From Eutrigla gurnardus (taxonomy: Eukaryota > Chordata > Actinopteri > Perciformes > Triglidae), in NCBI GenBank assembly GCA_963514095.1, contig OY741271.1:24314119-24378118 (forward strand): a stretch of DNA of 64,000 nucleotides, in the 5' to 3' direction. Below are positions 46,665-63,939 of this stretch, in pieces. The first letter of the stretch is position 1, and every line of letters begins with the position of its first letter. A program made the translations under genes and the position numbers. The notes beneath the pieces were generated by a model, which worked only from the letters and a program-made list of their open reading frames with translations, had not been told where the DNA came from and searched no databases.

Positions 46665-48544
46665 TGTTAGTCTTCACTGCAGCTTGTGATGAATCCAGAC
46701 CTCTCAAGAGAAATATGAAGTTTATTACATCATGAAACAGTTGATGTCTGGTTTCCTGCAGACACAGTAAACTGGACCTCTGGGGGTCACCATGGAAACC
46801 TTTCCTCCCTCGCCTCCCTCTTCACCTTCACCTTCACCTCCTCCTCCTCCCTCCTCCTCCTCCTCCGGGCCTCGGTCTGCTCCTGCAGCCTCCTCCGACT
46901 GAGATTCAACAAACAAACAAACAAAGAGAAACAACAACATGAAAACGGATGATTATCACAGTAAACCACATCAGACCAGGTCTCGTCAGACCTGGAGTAG
47001 AGTACAGAAAGGGGTCCACAGGTTTTCTATGGCCATTTAAAACCTGGTTTCTGATTTGCTTCTCCACCCAGACCACAACAAATGAGGTCAGACCACATCA
47101 GACTAGGTCTAGACAAAAAACGTCTCTAGGACTTGTAAAACCTGAATAAGATTAGGGTCATTCCGTGTCATTTCATCAAATGCCTCCCACCTGACCATCT
47201 CAGAATGTCCTGAAAAAAAAAAGTACAAAGACACACTTGTTAATAGGACAAATCCAAAATATTAGTTTTCAGTTTTCTCATGAAACATCATTGAATGAAG
47301 GGTAGTTTAGACGGTTTTTGGCATCATACTCTGAAAACCCATTTTTAAACAGCAATATATAGAAAACTATCTCACCTGTGACCTTCAACATTTCTACAGT
47401 GTATATCTGTTACTAATAGCCTCCAGACATGGAATATCAGGGGTGTAGCTCAATGATAACCTAGTATGGTAGGTACTTAAAATGAGGCTTGTCAAAATGA
47501 AGTAGTACATTTGAAGAGTGGCTGAGCTCTCATTTTTGCAGATTAAAGACTTCTATCACTTCTGCCTCTATCTCTGGTGTTAGCTTCAACATTCTACAAA
47601 ATATGGTTTCTCTCAGATGATTAGTTTCACAGATATTAAGGCTTAAAAATGGAAGTAAACACATCTTCCCCCAACTTCAGAGTCATATTCCAAAAAACTG
47701 ACAACACGTATCAGGTCCAAACTTACTAGGTTATCATTGAGCTACACCCCTGATATTTCATGTCTGGAGGCTATTAGTAACAGTTATACAGTGTAGAAAT
47801 TTTGAAGGTCACAGGTGAGATAGTTTTCCAGATATTGCTGTTTAAAAATGGCTTTTCAGAGCATGATGCCAAAAACCGTCTAAATCAATGATGTTTCATG
47901 AGAAAACTGTTGACAGTAGAGACCTAATATTTGGGATTTGTCCTATTAACAAGTGTGTCTTTGTACTTGAATTTTTTCAGGACATTCTGAGATGGTCAGG
48001 TGGGAAGATTTTCAGAAATTTGATGAAATGACACGGAATGACCCATTAGGAAGAGACCTTCAGGGACACCGTTCGATATTCTGATTTCATTTCTGATCAT
48101 CTACTTAAAAAAAAGAAAAAGGGCCAATTTCATTGTTTCTTCTCAGCATCCAGACCACATGAGACCAGGTCTAGATCTTAATCTCTGACTGACGAGAACT
48201 TGACCATTGAAGCTCCGTTCTAGCTGAAGAATCCTGACAGGGTCACTTTGTAAAACCCTGTCCCAGATCTGAGAAACCTTTACAGTCCTCATGAATAAAG
48301 ACAAAAGGGGATTTGTCCCAATCCAGACCAGGTCTACATGAAAACCACTACACTGAATGAAGCCGGACTCCGTTAGCAAACGAACTCTACAGAGTTCCAC
48401 ACGTGTGTTTAGAAGCAGAGAAGGAAAGCTGTGATTTCACGTCGGTGTCTTAGAATGAAGCGGATGTTTCCCTGCAGGCTGATCGGCCGCTGCGTTTTCA
48501 CACCGACAAACCACACTCCGTTCACTTTATGGCACATTCTCAGT

Positions 48545-48639
<95 letters not shown>

Positions 48640-48719
48640 TGCTGCAGCTGCTCCGTGATTCTCCTCCATCACTGAAACATCTGTCCGCGAAGAAGAAGAA
48701 CACAAGGAAGACTCACCAT
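42463..48719 (-). CDS. cxxc1: CXXC finger protein 1 (CFP1), SET1/COMPASS CpG-binding subunit
   Basis: Fourteen coding exons, in phase, give 615 residues: 48717-48719 (ATG only), 46729-46898, 46506-46606, 45584-45726, 45061-45216, 44705-44890, 44533-44634, 44241-44461, 43636-43843, 43436-43546, 43257-43306, 43080-43176, 42719-42871, 42463-42609. CFP1 targets the SETD1A/B H3K4 methyltransferase complexes to unmethylated CpG islands. The N-terminus is Glu/Gly-rich. A PHD finger (about residues 43-91) has YCVCRKPDINCFM, GCDSCTEWFHGKC and WYCPSCR. The CXXC finger (140-191) has CGECDACLRTEDCAQCDFCK and KKFGGPNKIRQKCRLRQC. Then come acidic and basic segments, QCLGPGCVQPARTNSKYCSE, a coiled coil (about 375-430) and the C-terminal SET1-interacting domain (FCVSCSHPVNPKVALRHMER, CYAKYESQTSFGSMYPTRIE, DEVCGCPLVRDVFEPTGDFC). 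It is head-to-head with the mdfi-like gene. The first exon assignment is inferred from phase and splice consensus. Confidence 0.97.
43920..44190. repeat. 23-bp minisatellite, cxxc1 intron
   Basis: About 11 units of GTGGATGATGTAGACTTGTT + AGT, with GTCAT/GTCGT variants, between cxxc1 exons at 43843 and 44241. Confidence 0.95.
45735..46140. repeat. ACACAGCTAACAGCTA-type array, cxxc1 intron
   Basis: Degenerate units mixing CACAGCTA, ACAGCTAAC and AGCAGCTAAC. It starts within ten bases of the acceptor of exon 45584-45726. Confidence 0.93.
46190..46340. repeat. TATTATATTA-rich low-complexity run
   Basis: A TTATA/TATAC 5-mer-based AT repeat in a cxxc1 intron. A (GACA)n run at 46610-46664 follows, directly next to the acceptor of exon 46506-46606. 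Confidence 0.93.
47155..48044. mobile_element. Long-inverted-repeat (foldback-type) DNA element in cxxc1 intron 1
   Basis: Ends are GGGTCATTCCGTGTCATTTC and its complement. Arms of about 310 bp (47155-47463 and about 47732-48044) match nearly throughout, for example TGACCATCTCAGAATGTCCT and GAGATGGTCAGG. A unique centre of about 270 bp lies between them. The element is flanked by ATTA on both sides (47151-47154 and 48045-48048), a likely 4-bp target duplication. No transposase frame. Confidence 0.85.
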
Positions 48720-48961
48720 GAGGAGCTGCAGCTAATTCACACGCAGAAGAAGAAACGGTCCTCGCGCGGAGCCTTACACACTTCCGCTTACATTTCACCC
48801 ATTTTTACTGTTTTTAACCAAATCTGCACAAGTCTCTTTGTTTCCGTTTCTTCCTCCCTTCTTCTTCTGTCCGCGGGAAATACAGCGGCAGCTGAGAAAA
48901 CAGTGACACCTGCAGGCCAGACACACACACACGCACACACACACACACACACTCACGCACA

Positions 48962-49059
<98 letters not shown>

Positions 49060-49070
49060 AACACACATTT
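48546..49070. repeat. (TG)n and (AC)n microsatellites in the cxxc1/mdfi-like promoter interval
   Basis: (TG)n at 48546-48639 on the intron side of cxxc1 exon 1, and (AC)n with CG and TC interruptions at 48922-49068 upstream of it. An ATT-rich stretch continues to about 49330. Confidence 0.95.
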
Positions 49071-49369
49071 ACACTCATATAATTATAGGAAAAACTTCAA
49101 CTTGTTATTAATATTACTATTATATATATTATATTATTATTATTATTGTGTAGTTATTAACAATAATAATAATAATGATACTATTACTATTATATATTAT
49201 ATTATTATTAATATTGTGTAGTTATTAACAATAATAATAATAATGATACTATATATAAAATTACTATTATATATATTATATTATTAATAATATTGTATAG
49301 TTATTAACAATAATATTAATGATGATACAGTGGACTCCACCCCCGAGTCCAGTTATTCGTTGGCGCGCG

Positions 49370-49575
49370 CGTTTGTGTGTGCGTGTTGCTATTTAAAGGG
49401 GGAGGCGGCCACACGCATACGCGCGCTCCGGACTAACACAGCAGCAACTTGTTGAGAAGTTTGACGATAAAAGGTGAAGAAGAAGAGTCTGTCAGGAGAA
49501 GGAGAAGAGAAGGAGGAGGAGGAGGAGGAGTAGAAGAAGAAGGAGGAGAAGAACAAGAAGAAGAAGAGGTTGCAG
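49370..49575 (+). promoter_or_regulatory. mdfi-like promoter and non-coding first exon
   Basis: CpG-rich GGCGCGCGCG, a TATA-like TATTTAAAG at 49390-49398 and GCGCGCTCCGGACTAACACA about 30 bp further, where transcription probably starts. A purine-rich leader follows, up to a donor (TTGCAG|GTGGGA) at 49575/49576 that can splice to the acceptor before 49967. Confidence 0.65.
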
Positions 49576-49599
49576 GTGGGAAACTCTTTTCTGTCTGAT

Positions 49600-49630
49600 T
49601 ATATAATTATCATTATTATTATTATTATTA

Positions 49631-49694
<64 letters not shown>

Positions 49695-49765
49695 CATTGT
49701 TATTATATATTTTTGTATCATTATTATGATCATTATCACTACTATTATTATTATTATTATGATTC
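49600..49765. repeat. (ATT)n microsatellite
   Basis: Trinucleotide run with ATC interruptions in mdfi-like intron 1. Confidence 0.95.
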
Positions 49766-49967
49766 TGAAAAACAAACATTTGTATTTTATTTAAGACTCG
49801 ATTTTGTTCCTTTGAAGTTTGATTTTAAATGTTAAACTGATCAATTTTTATTGATCAGTTTATTTATCAATAAAATACATATTTTATTGATCAGATTATT
49901 ATGTATAACAATATTATTAATATTGTATTTAATCTTCCCAATGATGTCACATTGTTACATTGGCAGG

Positions 49968-51584
49968 ATGGATGTGACATCACACTGCAACAGCTCTGAC
50001 ATCACTGAGAGAGGGGCCAATAAGAACATGGTTCAATCAGGATGCATCTGGTCAACAGCCAATGAGATGCCTCCGCATCACAACACAGGTGAGACTTCCT
50101 GTGAGATCAGCTGATGTTCATGACATCACATGATGACATGTGACCGATGACATCACACTGAATGTAAGTCATTAATGTAAAGCACTTTGGAGAAAAGCGC
50201 TATATAAATGAGGCCATTTACTAATACGTTATCCTTGTACTCTAGAACACATCAGTCAGTTCTTCAACAGGAACTTTCAAAATAAAAGACACTGGCTGCC
50301 TCTTTGTGTGAATATTAGTATGAAAGTCAAAACATCCATTACAGCCGGTTTTACTAAATGGAAGAACAACATGTACTTCAAGTACCAAGAGTACTTTAAG
50401 TTTATCTTAAATGAACTGTACTTCTAGTGAAATAAAAGTCAGCATGCAGGTCAACAGTATTTCTACTTCCTCCACCACTCTTCTTCTGTGGTGGTTTGAA
50501 TCAGATATTGATTATATTCATTTTCACATTAAAAAACCTGAACTCACCTTCACCAGAATGTGCTGCATGTCTCGGCTGTTTTAGAGGAGGCCCCACCCCC
50601 ATGCTCTGATAAGTCGGAGGAGGCCGATAGCGGTGACGACCCTGTGGCGGACAGCTCCTCCACCAATGATGTGTGTCGCCTGCTGCCGAGCCGGCCGGCC
50701 TCCTCACCCCAAACACAGAGAGGTAGTGGCTGAACCCTCAATCTGACACTGCTGATGTCACCGCTGATGTCACCACTGATGTCACCTCTGATCTCATCTT
50801 CTCTCAGGTGTGGACAGCTCATCGGTGTCTCCTCCTCCCATCTGTACTCCTCCTTATCGTCATCATCATCATCATCAGCAGAGCACCAATCAGAAACATC
50901 TGTCCTCCACCAGAAGCCAGACCTCCATGAAGACGGATGCCGCCCACATTAAGGAGGTTGCTGGAGACGGTGAGCCAATCAAGTTTGATCCCTGGTGATG
51001 TGACGTTGGTCCTGTGGGGGGGGGGGGGGGGGGGGGGGGGGGTTAGAGGGACTTTGTCCTTTGGGGAGCAGGATTAAGATCAGATACAGATATAAAAGTC
51101 ATCAGATGTTAATTCAGCTTGTTAAAGGCACTTTATTGTTCCTATTTAAATCTAAGCATCCAGTTTATTTTTCTACTCGTATTCAACTTGTTGCTCAGAG
51201 GATGTTGATCTCTTCCTGTTGTCATGTTGAACCATCAACAGTTCTCTCTGTACAGAAGGATGTCATCGGCATAGAGGCGGATCTCACATGAGTGAGAAAT
51301 GTAAAGAAGATTCATGGAGACTCTTTGGTATGGTGTTTGCTGCCAATAGCTGCCAATAGCTACCAATAGCTACCGATAGCTGCTGATAGCTGCCAATAGC
51401 TCCCGATAGCTGCCAATAGCAATAACAAGGAAAACAAATCCTCTTCCTGTTTTGGTTCCTTTTGTGCCGTAAACACAGCCTTCGTAGTCCCAGGAGGTTG
51501 TACCGTTGGCAGACACAGCCAGAGGACAAACCAGTGGTGTGATTGAAGGGTCCCCACAGTGTCTCAACAGGAGGACGTCCTCAG

Positions 51585-51647
<63 letters not shown>

Positions 51648-52600
51648 AGACATAGACAGACGGAGGGAGAGACAGACAGAGAGACGGACAGAGAGAGAGC
51701 CGGACAGAGAGACTGACAGACAGACGGAGAGAGTCAGAGAGACAGACGGTATTGACAGGAAGCAGACAGCTGTCTGTCTATCAGCGGCCCCCATGGAGGG
51801 CTGGTGATCCGTGATAAACCTCCCAGCCCATCTCAGATCAGTTAGTGATGCGTGTTAACCGTCAGAGACTTCTAGAAGCTGAAGACGTGGACACTTTCAC
51901 TGATAAGCCAAGACCTAGTCCTGCTCTGGAGACTCCAGACCAACTGGTCTCATGTCTCATAATGTTAGTCCTCATAGGAGTTTCCTGGTCTGGTCTTTTG
52001 TCTCTACAGACTGTTGCATTCACTGTCTCCCTGTCTGTTGTCTCTGTCCCTACAGACTGTTGCCTTCACTGTCTCCTGGTCTGTTGTCTCTGTCTCTACA
52101 GACTGTTGCGTTCACTGTCTCCTGGTCTGTTGTCTCTGTCTCTACAGACTGTTGCGTTCACTGTTTCCTGGTCTGTTGTCTCTGTCTCTACAGACTGTTG
52201 CCTTCACTGTCTCCTGGTCTGTTGTCTCTGTCTCTACAGACTGTTGCGTTCACTGTTTCCTGGTCTGTTGTCTCTACAGACTGTTGCCTTCACTGTCTCC
52301 TGGTCTGTTGTCTCTGTCTCTACAGACTGTTGCGTTCACTGTCTCCTGGCCTGTCTGTTCTGCGAGCTGCAGTCCATGTGTTCGGCGTTGGGGGCGTGTC
52401 TGGCGTGCGGAGTGGGCGGGGCCGGATGCTGCGACGCTGCAGTTGGCTGCTGCTGCTGCGTGGAGGTGGCGGGGGAGGCGGCCTGTACGGAGGAGGCGTG
52501 TCAGGCCCTGTTGGATTGTGGGATACTGGAGGACTGCTGCGGCTCGTCCGACTGCTTGGAGATCTGTTTGGAGTGCTGCTCCATCTGCTTCCCCTCATAG
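49968..52600 (+). CDS. MyoD family inhibitor (I-mfa) domain protein, MDFI/MDFIC-like
   Basis: Four coding exons: 49968-50088, 50585-50722, 50808-50969 and 52326-52600. They are in phase and give 231 residues. The ATG follows the exon acceptor by one base. The first 140 residues are low-complexity, with an acidic Ser-rich part, a short His run (YRHHHHHQQ) and a basic/Ser stretch before the domain. Residues 141-231 are the cysteine-rich I-mfa domain: DCCVHCLLACLFCEL at its start, a Cys-rich centre with GCCCC, and LDCGILEDCC, DCLEICLECCSICFPS at its end, as in MDFI and MDFIC. The family binds and retains myogenic bHLH and other factors, and MDFI/MDFIC also bind PIEZO channels. It is head-to-head with cxxc1 and convergent with tfe3. 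Which of the MDFI, MDFIC and MDFIC2 lineages it belongs to cannot be decided by eye. The acceptor of the last exon is followed upstream by seven copies of itself. Confidence 0.93.
50155..50222 (+). mobile_element. Short LINE/SINE 3' tail fragment
   Basis: TGTAAAGCACTTTGGAGAAA and AGCGCTATATAAATGAGGCC, a typical fish retroposon 3' end, in mdfi-like intron 2. Confidence 0.5.
51018..51042 (+). repeat. 25-nt poly-G run
   Basis: An uninterrupted G homopolymer 48 bases after the donor of mdfi-like exon 50808-50969. It has quadruplex potential and is a likely place for length errors. Confidence 0.95.
51588..51760. repeat. (GACA)n and related GACAGAGAGA-rich tract
   Basis: A pure tetranucleotide run at 51588-51640, then a degenerate purine tract, in the last mdfi-like intron. 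Confidence 0.95.
51990..52325 (+). repeat. Tandem copies of the I-mfa exon 3' splice site (46-bp units)
   Basis: Acceptor-plus-exon-start copies TACAG|ACTGTTGC begin at 52010, 52056, 52102, 52148, 52194, 52240 and 52280; the real exon begins at 52326. The spacing is 46 bp, except once 40 bp. Each copy has a TGTCTCTGTCTC pyrimidine tract and 20-25 bases of the exon's coding start. Confidence 0.97.
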
Positions 52601-52829
52601 AGCAGCCAATCACAGAGCAGCCAATCAGGACTACAGGAGGACGTCCGAGCATCAACTGTTGCCCCGGGGAGAAAGCAAATCTACATCTGGATCTCTTTAT
52701 TTATTTGTTGGTTTTTCTAGCAAGTTAGCTAGCTAAGTAGTAGACAGCTGGCTGGTTAGCTAGCTAACGAATTCTGTCATTCCTTAACACTTCACTGGTT
52801 ACAGCTGCAGAGCCCCCCACCTTCCTGGA
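52601..52829 (+). other. mdfi-like 3' UTR (probable)
   Basis: Follows the stop codon at 52598-52600. It holds short direct repeats (GAGCAGCCAATCA twice, near 52600-52627). No canonical poly(A) signal was found before the CTAG array starts. Confidence 0.4.
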
Positions 52830-54181
52830 GAAGGACTACATACCTAGCTAACTAGATAACTAACTAACTAGCTACCTAACTAACTAGATACCTAGATAAC
52901 TAATTAACTAGATAACTAACTAACTAGATACCTAATTAACTAGATACCTAATTAACTAGATACGTAGATACCTAACTAACTAGTAGATACCTAACTGACT
53001 AGATATCTAGATACCTAACTTACTAGATACCTAGATACCTAATTAACTAGATACCTTACTAACCAACTAGATACGTAGATACCTAACTAACTAGATATGT
53101 AGATACCTAACTAACTAGATACCTACCTAACTAGATACCTAGACACCTAATACCTAGATACGTAGATGCCTAACTAACTAGATACCTAACTAACTAGATG
53201 CCTAGCTAACTTGATGTCTAGCTAACTAGATACCTAACTAATTAGATACCTAACTAACTAGATTCCTAGATACCTAACTAACTAGATTCCTAGATACCTA
53301 ATTAGATGCCTAACTAACTAGATACCTAACTAACTAGATGCCTAGCTTACTAGATATCTAGCTAACTAGATACATACCTAATTAGATACCTTACTAACTA
53401 GATGCCTAGCTAACTAGATACCTAACTAATTAGATACCTAGACACCTAATACCTAGATACGTAGATGCCTAACTAACTAGATACCTAACTAACTAGATGC
53501 CTAGCTTACTAGATGTCTAGCTAACTAGATACATACCTAATTAGATACCTTACTAACTAGATGCCTAGCTAACTAGATACCTAACTAATTAGATACCTAA
53601 CTAACTAGATTCCTAGATACCTAATTAGATACCTAACTAATTAGATGCCTAGCTAACTTGATGTCTAGCTAACTAGATACCTAACTAATTAGATACCTAA
53701 CTAACTAGATTCCTAGATACCTAATTAGATGCCTAACTAACTAGATACCTAACTAACTAGATGCCTAGCTTACTAGATGTCTAGCTAACTAGATACATAC
53801 CTAATTAGATACCTTACTAACTAGATGCCTAGCTAACTAGATACCTAACTAATTAGATACCTAACTAACTAGATTCCTAGATACCTAATTAGATACCTAA
53901 CTAATTAGATACCTAACTAATTAGATGCCTAGCTAACTTGATGTCTAGCTAACTAGATACCTAACTAATTAGATACCTAACTATGGTAACTAGATACATA
54001 GATACCTTACTAATTAGATACCTAACTAACTAGATATCTAGCGAACTAGATACCTACCTAACTAGATACCTAACTAACTAGATGCTTAGATACCTAATTA
54101 ACTAGATACATAGATACCTTACTAATTAGATACATAAATAACTAGATATATAGCTAACTATATACCTAACTAACTAGATGC
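52830..54181. repeat. 1.35-kb TAGATACCTAACTAAC-type array
   Basis: Degenerate units built from ACTAGATACC, TAACTAACTAGATGCC and TAGCTAAC. Longer blocks (for example the stretch with TGATGTCTAGC) are repeated at about 290-300 bp, so the array has higher-order structure. It is flanked on the right by the same dispersed sequence found beside the 23-bp array in pcsk1n. Confidence 0.95.
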
Positions 54182-54335
54182 CTAGCTACCGAGCTAACTA
54201 TCCAGACATCCGTCTCCAGAGCTGCGTCCTCTCTCTTGCTGCTGAGCTGTGACATCACTACATCCCCATGGACATGTCGTCACCCTGACAACTAACAACA
54301 ATTACCATGTTCTACTAGTCACATGACCTCTGAGA
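54182..54335 (+). repeat. Dispersed sequence flanking the CTAG array (copy 2)
   Basis: CCAGAGCTGCGTCCTCTCTC, GAGCTGTGACATCAC and GACAACTAACAACAAT occur in the same order and spacing as at 14257-14440. Confidence 0.75.
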
Positions 54336-57300
54336 ACCGCTGAGAACTGTTCTTCTCTGTAAGAGTTGTTCTTACAAACTGACAGAAAGCTGGAGGACAA
54401 GGTCACCGAGTAGCAGACAGGAACCAGACTGTCAGACAGGTTCCAGTGGTCTACAGTAATCCAACATCTGGATCCAAAGATACTGGAGCTCTGAATAACA
54501 AAGATGGAAGATGAGCCCGCCCTGATGTCGAGGCTTCACATTTAAAGAACACACGTTCAGGTTTTCAGATTCAGAAAGTTGAAAATAGTTTGACTTCATT
54601 TTGTGGATCAACGGATTGTGAAACCTTCAAAATAAAAGCACAAATAATAACCTCCATATCTAGAAGCATATAGTGAAGTTAATAACATGCTTAATGTTAT
54701 TAAGTGTGTTTAATAAACACTCGTTTCTGCTGATGTTTCTGTGATTGACAGCTCAGGAGGGGGGCAGGGGTGGGACCGGGCGGGACAGGAAGTGGCTCTC
54801 GCAGGGAAAGGAAGTGTGTGTTTGTTGAAGAGATGTGCCAGGACGTCCAAACAGGAAACAGGAAATCACTGAGATGACAATGCCATCTGACCTCTGAACT
54901 CCAGGGCGTCTGACATCAAAGAGAGCGAGATACACTCACACACACACACACAAACACACACACACGTCATACATAAAACAACAGTTTGATATTTTCAACA
55001 GAAACTTTTAGTTACTAGTGTTCATGAATAAAACTGATAAAAATGCTTCATATTCATGTCGACATCTGCTGGATTTTATATTTGATTATTGTTGTCAACA
55101 TGAAGAGAAACATAAATCATCAATAAATATCAGTTATAGTTTATGGCGTGACCGTGCTGATCAATGCTTTCAGATCAGAGCAGAAAGATCAGAAGATAAT
55201 TAAATGATTCAAATCATCATCATAATCATAATCTACAATCAGATTATTAGAATAATTCTAATCATCTTTTCTCTCTTTAAACCATCAGAACGTTCAATGT
55301 GCTGAATCAGTGTTATTGATTGTTATTGATTACTGATCAGCTGATATGATGGTCTTCTATACTGGGACCAGATACTGGATGAAGCATCACGTTGTTCACT
55401 TTGCTTTGACTGATTTAGCAGCTAGCTAGCATGGTTCATACAGCATGTTGCTGTATGAATAACATGTATTATTGTTGTCATACAAACACAATAAAAAAAA
55501 ACAACAAACAAAATCAACTTTCTTAAATGATTTTATTTCTATATAAAGGTTTGAATCTATAAAAACCAACATGATGCTGAATTGAAACAGACGATACTCA
55601 GACTACTGAAACAATAAACCGGATGCTTGTAAACACAAATGTCATAAACAAAACAACAACAGCAATTTAAAAATCCCTTTATTAAGACTGAAAACTGACG
55701 ACTGATCCGCTGGAATTTAAAACTGTCAAAGCTAAAGCTAAGCTAATGCGCTAACAGTTGGATCCAGATAGCTGAGTCCGGTTTCCATAGACCAGCTGAG
55801 TCCGGTTTCTCTAGACCAGCTGAGTCCGGTTTCTCTAGACATCAGAGTTTAATTATTGAACCAAAGGAGGTTATAAACAGCTGACAACCTAGCTGTGGGT
55901 GCTAGCATGGGTTAGCTCTAGTGACCCGGCATTAAACTAGATCCCTGTAAGAATCACAGTTTGTAACATAGCTTACAGCTAGATAACATAGCAGTTAGCC
56001 CTGAACTAAACTTGTTAGCTAGCAGTTACCTACTGAGTTCATAGACAAACAGCTATCTGTTAGTTAGCATGCTTTTATCTTCAATATCTGTCTGGTCTGT
56101 GGGCTCAGATACTGACGGTTATCTCTGAACTCCAGAGTTCAGAGATAACCGTCAGTATCTGAACGCGTCCCGGTCTATCTGCGACATTATCGTGAAAACA
56201 TGGCCACCTGCAGCAAACGGATGTCTGTAGGTTCAAGTCTCCCACGAGAGGACGAATGTGGACCGACGTGGATCACCACAGAGCCATTTGTGATGATATA
56301 TAAAAACACCAGTTTTTTTGTTTCGCTTTGAGCTCATTGACGGAAACCGTGGAGTTTGTAGATGACAGCTAACCACTAACAGCTAACCACTAACAGCTAA
56401 CCGCTAACAGATAACTCAGCAGTCATTTATGAACTCTGTAAGTTTAAAATCAGAGCTGGATGGATGATCTCAAACGGGCGTCCCATAAAAATGCTTTCAG
56501 ATATATTCATTTATATTATTGTGATATAAAAAGTTTTTGTTTTGTTTTTATAAAAGGCTTTATAGTTCAACAAATATGTACATTTTAAATCCATAATAGT
56601 TCATTGATTATGCTTCAATCTAACAAATGTAGAACTCTCAGAACGTTTGATTCGTCTTTCTAATGCATTTCTCATGTTCACTGTTCAGACTAAACATACA
56701 TGATTGCCGGCTTTACGGGGTTCTCGGTTTACGGGGTCTTCGGCCTCATGACCTCCAGTAAACAGAGTTACAGTTTCCCTTCTGACTCCTCTGAACCTCA
56801 CATTCATCAGAAATCAAACATCAAACAGATCAATACTGATGATTGATCAGTCCTCGTGATTGTTTCCAGCACAGTGATTTTAGATTCCCGACGGTCCAGG
56901 AAACAGACTTTGTTGTTCTGCAGCAGCAGAGTCCCAGGTGAGTAAACACCTGGGACTCTGCTGCCACCTGCTGGCTGAAGTGGTCACAACAGGTGAGCAA
57001 TGAATCATCTCAAAAAGTCAACCATCTGATTTCTGCTTTGCTGCAGGTGAAACACCTGCTGTGACATCACTGATGGGGTGGCGTCGCCAGGAGTAGAGCT
57101 ATAGGTGAACGGGCTAATGCTACATAGCAAAACTATTTCTTGGGAACATTTTAGAGAAATAAACTTTCTGTACAAATTATAAGATAAAGAAGGAAAGGTC
57201 ACTTCGATTATCAGACAATAATTCAGAATTTTGAATTATTATCTCAAAATGTAAATGTATTTAAAAATGAAAGAGTTATGTTCATTTGTTAAACTTAACT

Positions 57301-57480
57301 AAACGATCTTGGTTTCTAATCTGAATTTCAGACTTTAAACCAGATTTTCAGCGTTATTGATCACCTGCAGTCACCTGGAGCTTCTAACAGCCAATCAGCT
57401 GTGGGTTTGTTCATGACCAGCCAATCAGCTTCAGGTCTGCTCCGTCTGAGAATGGGCTTTCTGTGTGTGTGGAAACGTCA
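54336..57480. other. mdfi-like/tfe3 convergent intergenic region
   Basis: AT-rich unique-looking DNA with a (CA)n at 54936-54965, a triplicated GACCAGCTGAGTCCGGTTTC segment (about 55780-55845), AACAGCTAACCACT repeats near 56366-56410 and two perfect inverted repeats (56106-56161, 56923-56964). The part next to 57481 should be tfe3 3' UTR. No exon was recognised. Confidence 0.5.
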
Positions 57481-63921
<6,441 letters not shown>

Positions 63922-63939
63922 CTGTAGGAGGAGGAGGGG

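Noticed and set aside
51845..52325. N-terminal extension of the I-mfa exon frame as a separate gene start
   Set aside because: The open frame upstream of 52326 is the intronic splice-site array plus unique intron. The four-exon model with consistent phase explains the I-mfa gene better.
54753..55203. Short frames in the mdfi-like/tfe3 interval
   Set aside because: No recognisable domain, no splice partners, AT-rich surroundings.
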